Source: Actinomadura oligospora ATCC 43269
GTDB taxonomy: Bacteria > Actinomycetota > Actinomycetes > Streptosporangiales > Streptosporangiaceae
DNA: 64,000 nucleotides
Assembly (NCBI RefSeq): GCF_000518265.1
Contig: NZ_KI912410.1
Span: forward strand, 476,774 to 540,773
Direction: 5' to 3'
The notes beneath the pieces were generated by a model, which saw only the letters and a list, made by a program, of their open reading frames with translations, ran no database searches and was not told where the DNA came from. The position numbers and the translations under genes are program-made. This document shows positions 61,307-64,000 of the stretch, piece after piece (the first letter of the stretch is position 1; each line of letters begins with the position of its first letter).

Positions 61307-61337
61307 TTGACCTCAACAATGGTTGAGGTCTCAGGAT
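61307..61337 (+). promoter_or_regulatory. MerR/SoxR-type promoter with 19-bp spacer
   Basis: -35 TTGACC (61307-61312) and -10 CAGGAT (61332-61337) are 19 bp apart, too far for normal sigma-70 use. The spacer holds a perfect dyad, GACCTCAAC (61309-61317), AATG, GTTGAGGTC (61322-61330). This is the layout of MerR-family promoters, and the half-site is close to SoxR boxes. It drives the ABC transporter (start 61382). No MerR gene lies in the window. Confidence 0.65.
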
Positions 61338-61381
61338 GGGTCTCCGACGCATCTGGACCACTCGACCCGGGCAGGACGCAC

Positions 61382-63331
61382 ATGGACATGGAAGTGACCG
61401 CGTGGCACTCGCTGCACCACGCGATGAACGCCAAGGACGAACGCCGTCCCTTCTCGAAGGCGACGCTGCGCCGCATCGCGGCGTTCGCCCGCCCGCACTC
61501 CCGCAGGATCACCGGATTCCTGCTGGTCAGCGTGGTGCTCGCGGTGATCGCCGTGGTCACCCCCGTGCTCGCCGGACGCGTCGTCAACGCGATCGTCGGG
61601 CACCGCTCGTCCAGCGTGGTGATCGTCCTCGCCGTGACGATCGCCGCGCTCGCGCTCGCCGAGGGCGGCCTCGGCCTGCTCAACCGGTGGCTGTCCGCGC
61701 GGATCGGCGAGGGCCTCATCCTCGACCTGCGCACCGCCGTGTTCGACCACGTCCAGCGCATGCCGGTCGCGTTCTTCACCCGCACCCGCACCGGCGCGCT
61801 CGTCTCCCGGCTCAACAACGACGTGATCGGCGCGCAGCGCGCGTTCTCCGACACCCTGTCCGGCGTGGTCAGCAACATGGTCACGCTGCTGCTCACGTTC
61901 GCCGTCATGGTCGGCATCTCCTGGCAGGTCACGCTGCTCGCGCTCGTCCTGCTGCCGGTGTTCGTGCTGCCCGCGCGCCGGATGGGCCGCCGCCTGGCCG
62001 GGCTGCGCCGTGAGGCCGCCGCCAACGACGCGGCCATGTCCACGCAGATGACCGAGCGGTTCTCCGCGCCCGGCGCGACCCTGGTCAAGCTGTTCGGACG
62101 GCCCGCCCGCGAGTCCGCCGAGTTCGCCGTCCGGGCCCGCCGGGTGCACGACATCGGCGTCCGCACGGCCATGCTCCAGCACGTGTTCATCACGTCCCTG
62201 ACCGTCGTGTCCGCGCTCGCGCTGGCGCTCGTCTACGGCGTCGGCGGCTTCCTGTCGCTGCGCGACCAGCTCGACGCGGGCGCGGTCGTCGCGCTCGCGC
62301 TCCTGCTCACCCGCCTGTACGCGCCGCTCACCGCCCTCGCGGGCGCCCGCCTGGAGGTCATGAGCGCGCTGGTCAGCTTCGAGCGCGTCTTCGAGGTCCT
62401 CGACCTCGAGCCCCTGGTCAAGGAGAAGGACGACGCCGGATCCGTGCCGGACGGCCCGGTCTCGGTCGAGTTCGACGGCGTCCGCTTCGGCTACCCGTCC
62501 GCCGACAAGGTCTCGCTCGCCTCGCTGGAGGAGGTCGCGACCCTCGACACGCGCGGCGGCGTCGAGGTGCTGCACGAGGTGTCGTTCCGCGCCGAGCCCG
62601 GCCAGATGATCGCGCTCGTCGGCTCGTCCGGCGCGGGCAAGTCCACGATCGCGCAACTGCTGCCGCGCCTGTACGACGTGGACGAGGGGGCCGTCCGGCT
62701 CGGCGGCGTCGACGTCCGCGACCTGACCTTCGACGCCGTCCGCGACACGCTCGGCATGGTCACCCAGGACGGCCACCTGTTCCACGACTCGATCCGCGAG
62801 AACCTGCTGCTCGCCCGTCCCGAGGCCGACGAGGACGAGATCTGGGACGCCCTGCGCCGCGCCCGCCTCGACGACCTGATCCGCTCCCTGCCCGACGGCC
62901 TCGACACCATCGTCGGCGAGCGCGGCTACCGGCTGTCCGGCGGCGAGCGCCAGCGCCTCACCATCGCCCGCCTGCTCCTCGCGCGCCCGCGCGTGGTGAT
63001 CCTCGACGAGGCGACCGCGCACCTCGACTCCACGTCCGAGGCCGCCGTCCAGGAGGCGCTGTCCGAGGCCCTCGACGGCCGCACCGCGATCATCATCGCC
63101 CACCGGCTGTCCACCATCCGCGCCGCCGACCAGATCCTCGTCATCGAGTCCGGCCGCGTGGTCGAGCGCGGCACCCACGACACCCTGATCGCCGAAGGAG
63201 GCCGCTACGCAGAGCTCCACCGAACGCAGTTCGCCGACCAGTCCCCAGCCACCGACAGCGCGTCCACTGACAGCGCGTCCACTGACAGCGCGTCCACCCA
63301 GAGCCCGTCCAGCGAGAAGGCCCTGGCCTGA
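61382..63331 (+). CDS. ABC transporter, fused permease and ATPase (exporter type)
   Basis: 649 residues from the ATG at 61382 (AGGA ahead; an upstream ATG lies inside the promoter dyad). Six membrane helices (about 45-340), then an ATPase domain: Walker A VGSSGAGKST (about 412), Q-loop TQDGHLF, signature LSGGERQR (about 518), Walker B VVILDEAT (about 540), H-loop IIIAHRLST (about 572). It works as a homo- or heterodimer; substrate unknown (lipid, drug or peptide). The tail carries a DSAST repeat. If SoxR-like control is right, it may export redox-active compounds. Confidence 0.93.
   Translation: MDMEVTAWHSLHHAMNAKDERRPFSKATLRRIAAFARPHSRRITGFLLVSVVLAVIAVVTPVLAGRVVNAIVGHRSSSVVIVLAVTIAALALAEGGLGLLNRWLSARIGEGLILDLRTAVFDHVQRMPVAFFTRTRTGALVSRLNNDVIGAQRAFSDTLSGVVSNMVTLLLTFAVMVGISWQVTLLALVLLPVFVLPARRMGRRLAGLRREAAANDAAMSTQMTERFSAPGATLVKLFGRPARESAEFAVRARRVHDIGVRTAMLQHVFITSLTVVSALALALVYGVGGFLSLRDQLDAGAVVALALLLTRLYAPLTALAGARLEVMSALVSFERVFEVLDLEPLVKEKDDAGSVPDGPVSVEFDGVRFGYPSADKVSLASLEEVATLDTRGGVEVLHEVSFRAEPGQMIALVGSSGAGKSTIAQLLPRLYDVDEGAVRLGGVDVRDLTFDAVRDTLGMVTQDGHLFHDSIRENLLLARPEADEDEIWDALRRARLDDLIRSLPDGLDTIVGERGYRLSGGERQRLTIARLLLARPRVVILDEATAHLDSTSEAAVQEALSEALDGRTAIIIAHRLSTIRAADQILVIESGRVVERGTHDTLIAEGGRYAELHRTQFADQSPATDSASTDSASTDSASTQSPSSEKALA
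63254..63298 (+). repeat. 15-bp tandem repeat at the ABC gene 3' end
   Basis: GACAGCGCGTCCACT three times (63254, 63269, 63284; the last differs at its final base), coding DSAST x3 in the C-terminal tail, outside the ATPase fold. Confidence 0.9.
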
Positions 63332-63383
63332 CCCCGGCCCCACCCCCCGAACGAGCGGCGACCCGCGAGCCGCGCCGCTCCCC

Positions 63384-63428
63384 CCGGATCTGGTCCGTTC
63401 CACTTCCCTGGGAACGGGCCAGATCCGG
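63384..63428 (+). terminator. Strong terminator between the ABC transporter and the ROK kinase
   Basis: An 18-bp stem with one G-U pair (arms 63384-63401 and 63411-63428), a 9-nt loop, then GCGTTTT. It lies between convergent genes and probably serves both. Confidence 0.85.
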
Positions 63429-63514
63429 CGTTTTCAGCGAGCTGAGGCCGGACGATGGCCGCCGTCCTGCGAAAGCGACGACCACCGCCCGGTGATCAGG
63501 AAGCGGCGAGTCGC

Positions 63515-64000
63515 TCAGGCAGTGACGAGCCGCTGCGCCATGACAGCCGCGCCGTGCATGCCGGCGAGGGGCCCCAGCTCCGCCGGGACCAGGGGCGGGG
63601 GAGCCCGGAACGTCAGCCGGGGGACGAGGCGCTCGGCGAGCGGCGGCAGCAGCGCGTCGCCCGCCTCGGCCAGTCCGCCGCCCAGCACGATCCGGGACGG
63701 ATCGAGCATCAGCGTCGCGGCGGCCAGTGCGTCCGCGAGGGTGTCGAGCGCCAGGGACCAGACCTCGCCGCAGCGCTCGTCCCCGGCGGCGGCGCGCCGG
63801 ACGACCTCCTCCGCCGGGATCCCGCCCGCCCGCCGCGCGACGGCGGACGCGGACGCGTAGGTCTCCAGGCAGCCCCGGTTCCCGCAGGCGCACGGCTCGC
63901 CCCCGGGCCGGACGACCACGTGCCCGATCTCGCCGCTCCACCCCGACGAGCCGGGGTAGGGCGTGCCCGCCAGCACCATCGCGGCCGCGATGCCGGTGCC
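63515..64000 (-). CDS. ROK family sugar kinase (5' part off the window)
   Basis: The C-terminal 161 residues of a ROK-fold kinase, reading in from the right edge (GTGIAAAMVLAGTPYPGSSGWSGEIGHVVVRPGG). The ROK signature and zinc site are clear: EIGH and CACGNRGCLETYAS (CxCGxxGCxE). They are followed by LDPSRIVLGGGLAEAGDALLPPL. It phosphorylates a hexose, most often glucose or an N-acetyl sugar. No start is visible, and the HTH that would make it a ROK repressor lies outside the window if present. Confidence 0.92.
   Translation of the reverse strand, partial: GTGIAAAMVLAGTPYPGSSGWSGEIGHVVVRPGGEPCACGNRGCLETYASASAVARRAGGIPAEEVVRRAAAGDERCGEVWSLALDTLADALAAATLMLDPSRIVLGGGLAEAGDALLPPLAERLVPRLTFRAPPPLVPAELGPLAGMHGAAVMAQRLVTA

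Overview
The window is chromosomal DNA of a very GC-rich actinomycete. Signs are the strong G/C third-position bias, many GTG/TTG starts, an F420-type luciferase-like oxidoreductase, the LysX-type fusion of lysyl-PG synthase with lysyl-tRNA synthetase, membrane Ser/Thr kinases, an LCP enzyme, a DUF6230/DUF6114 pair and a NamH-like muramic-acid hydroxylase homologue. Thermomonosporaceae or a close relative (Actinomadura-like) fits best. That placement is inferred from gene content, not from a marker gene. I saw no rRNA, tRNA, CRISPR array, transposase or phage gene.

Layout. 1-9.7 kb is ordinary metabolism: a YnfM-like exporter divergent from a LysR regulator, an SDR/F420 oxidoreductase operon behind a TetR-type palindrome, a membrane-anchored esterase, a cysteine-less HesB protein, a phosphotransferase/hypothetical pair behind a KstR-type operator, an MBL hydrolase, a HAD hydrolase and a tiny PspC protein. 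9.9-16.1 kb is one 2,072-codon gene. Its core resembles a superfamily-1 helicase that has lost its nucleotide-binding motifs, and it sits between two long low-complexity arms. 16.1-22.5 kb carries PhzF, a PadR/flavin-monooxygenase divergon with apparently leaderless promoters, an MFS exporter, an ICMT-like methyltransferase and a UPF0158 protein.

22.6-42.8 kb is rich in envelope and signalling genes: lysX; three tandem Ser/Thr kinases with related extracellular domains; DUF6230/DUF6114; three response regulators and two histidine kinases; an active and an apparently dead copy of the same membrane esterase; and an MBL-Rieske protein like the UDP-MurNAc hydroxylase NamH.

43.1-53.3 kb (minus strand) is a tightly packed Wzx/Wzy-type polysaccharide operon: chain-length protein, aminotransferase, altered dehydratase, GT4, polymerase, flippase, phosphoglycosyl transferase and a glycosidase-like protein. 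A LuxR-type response regulator lies upstream and an epimerase is divergent from it. 54.8-64 kb holds a KstR-like TetR regulator, a D,D-carboxypeptidase with a huge disordered cytoplasmic tail, a sigma factor followed by an LCP enzyme, a PLP enzyme, an ABC exporter behind a MerR/SoxR-type promoter, and the end of a ROK kinase.

The common theme from 22 kb on is building and sensing the cell surface. Genes show tight translational coupling (4-bp overlaps), and several promoters carry clear dyads whose regulators are not next to them.
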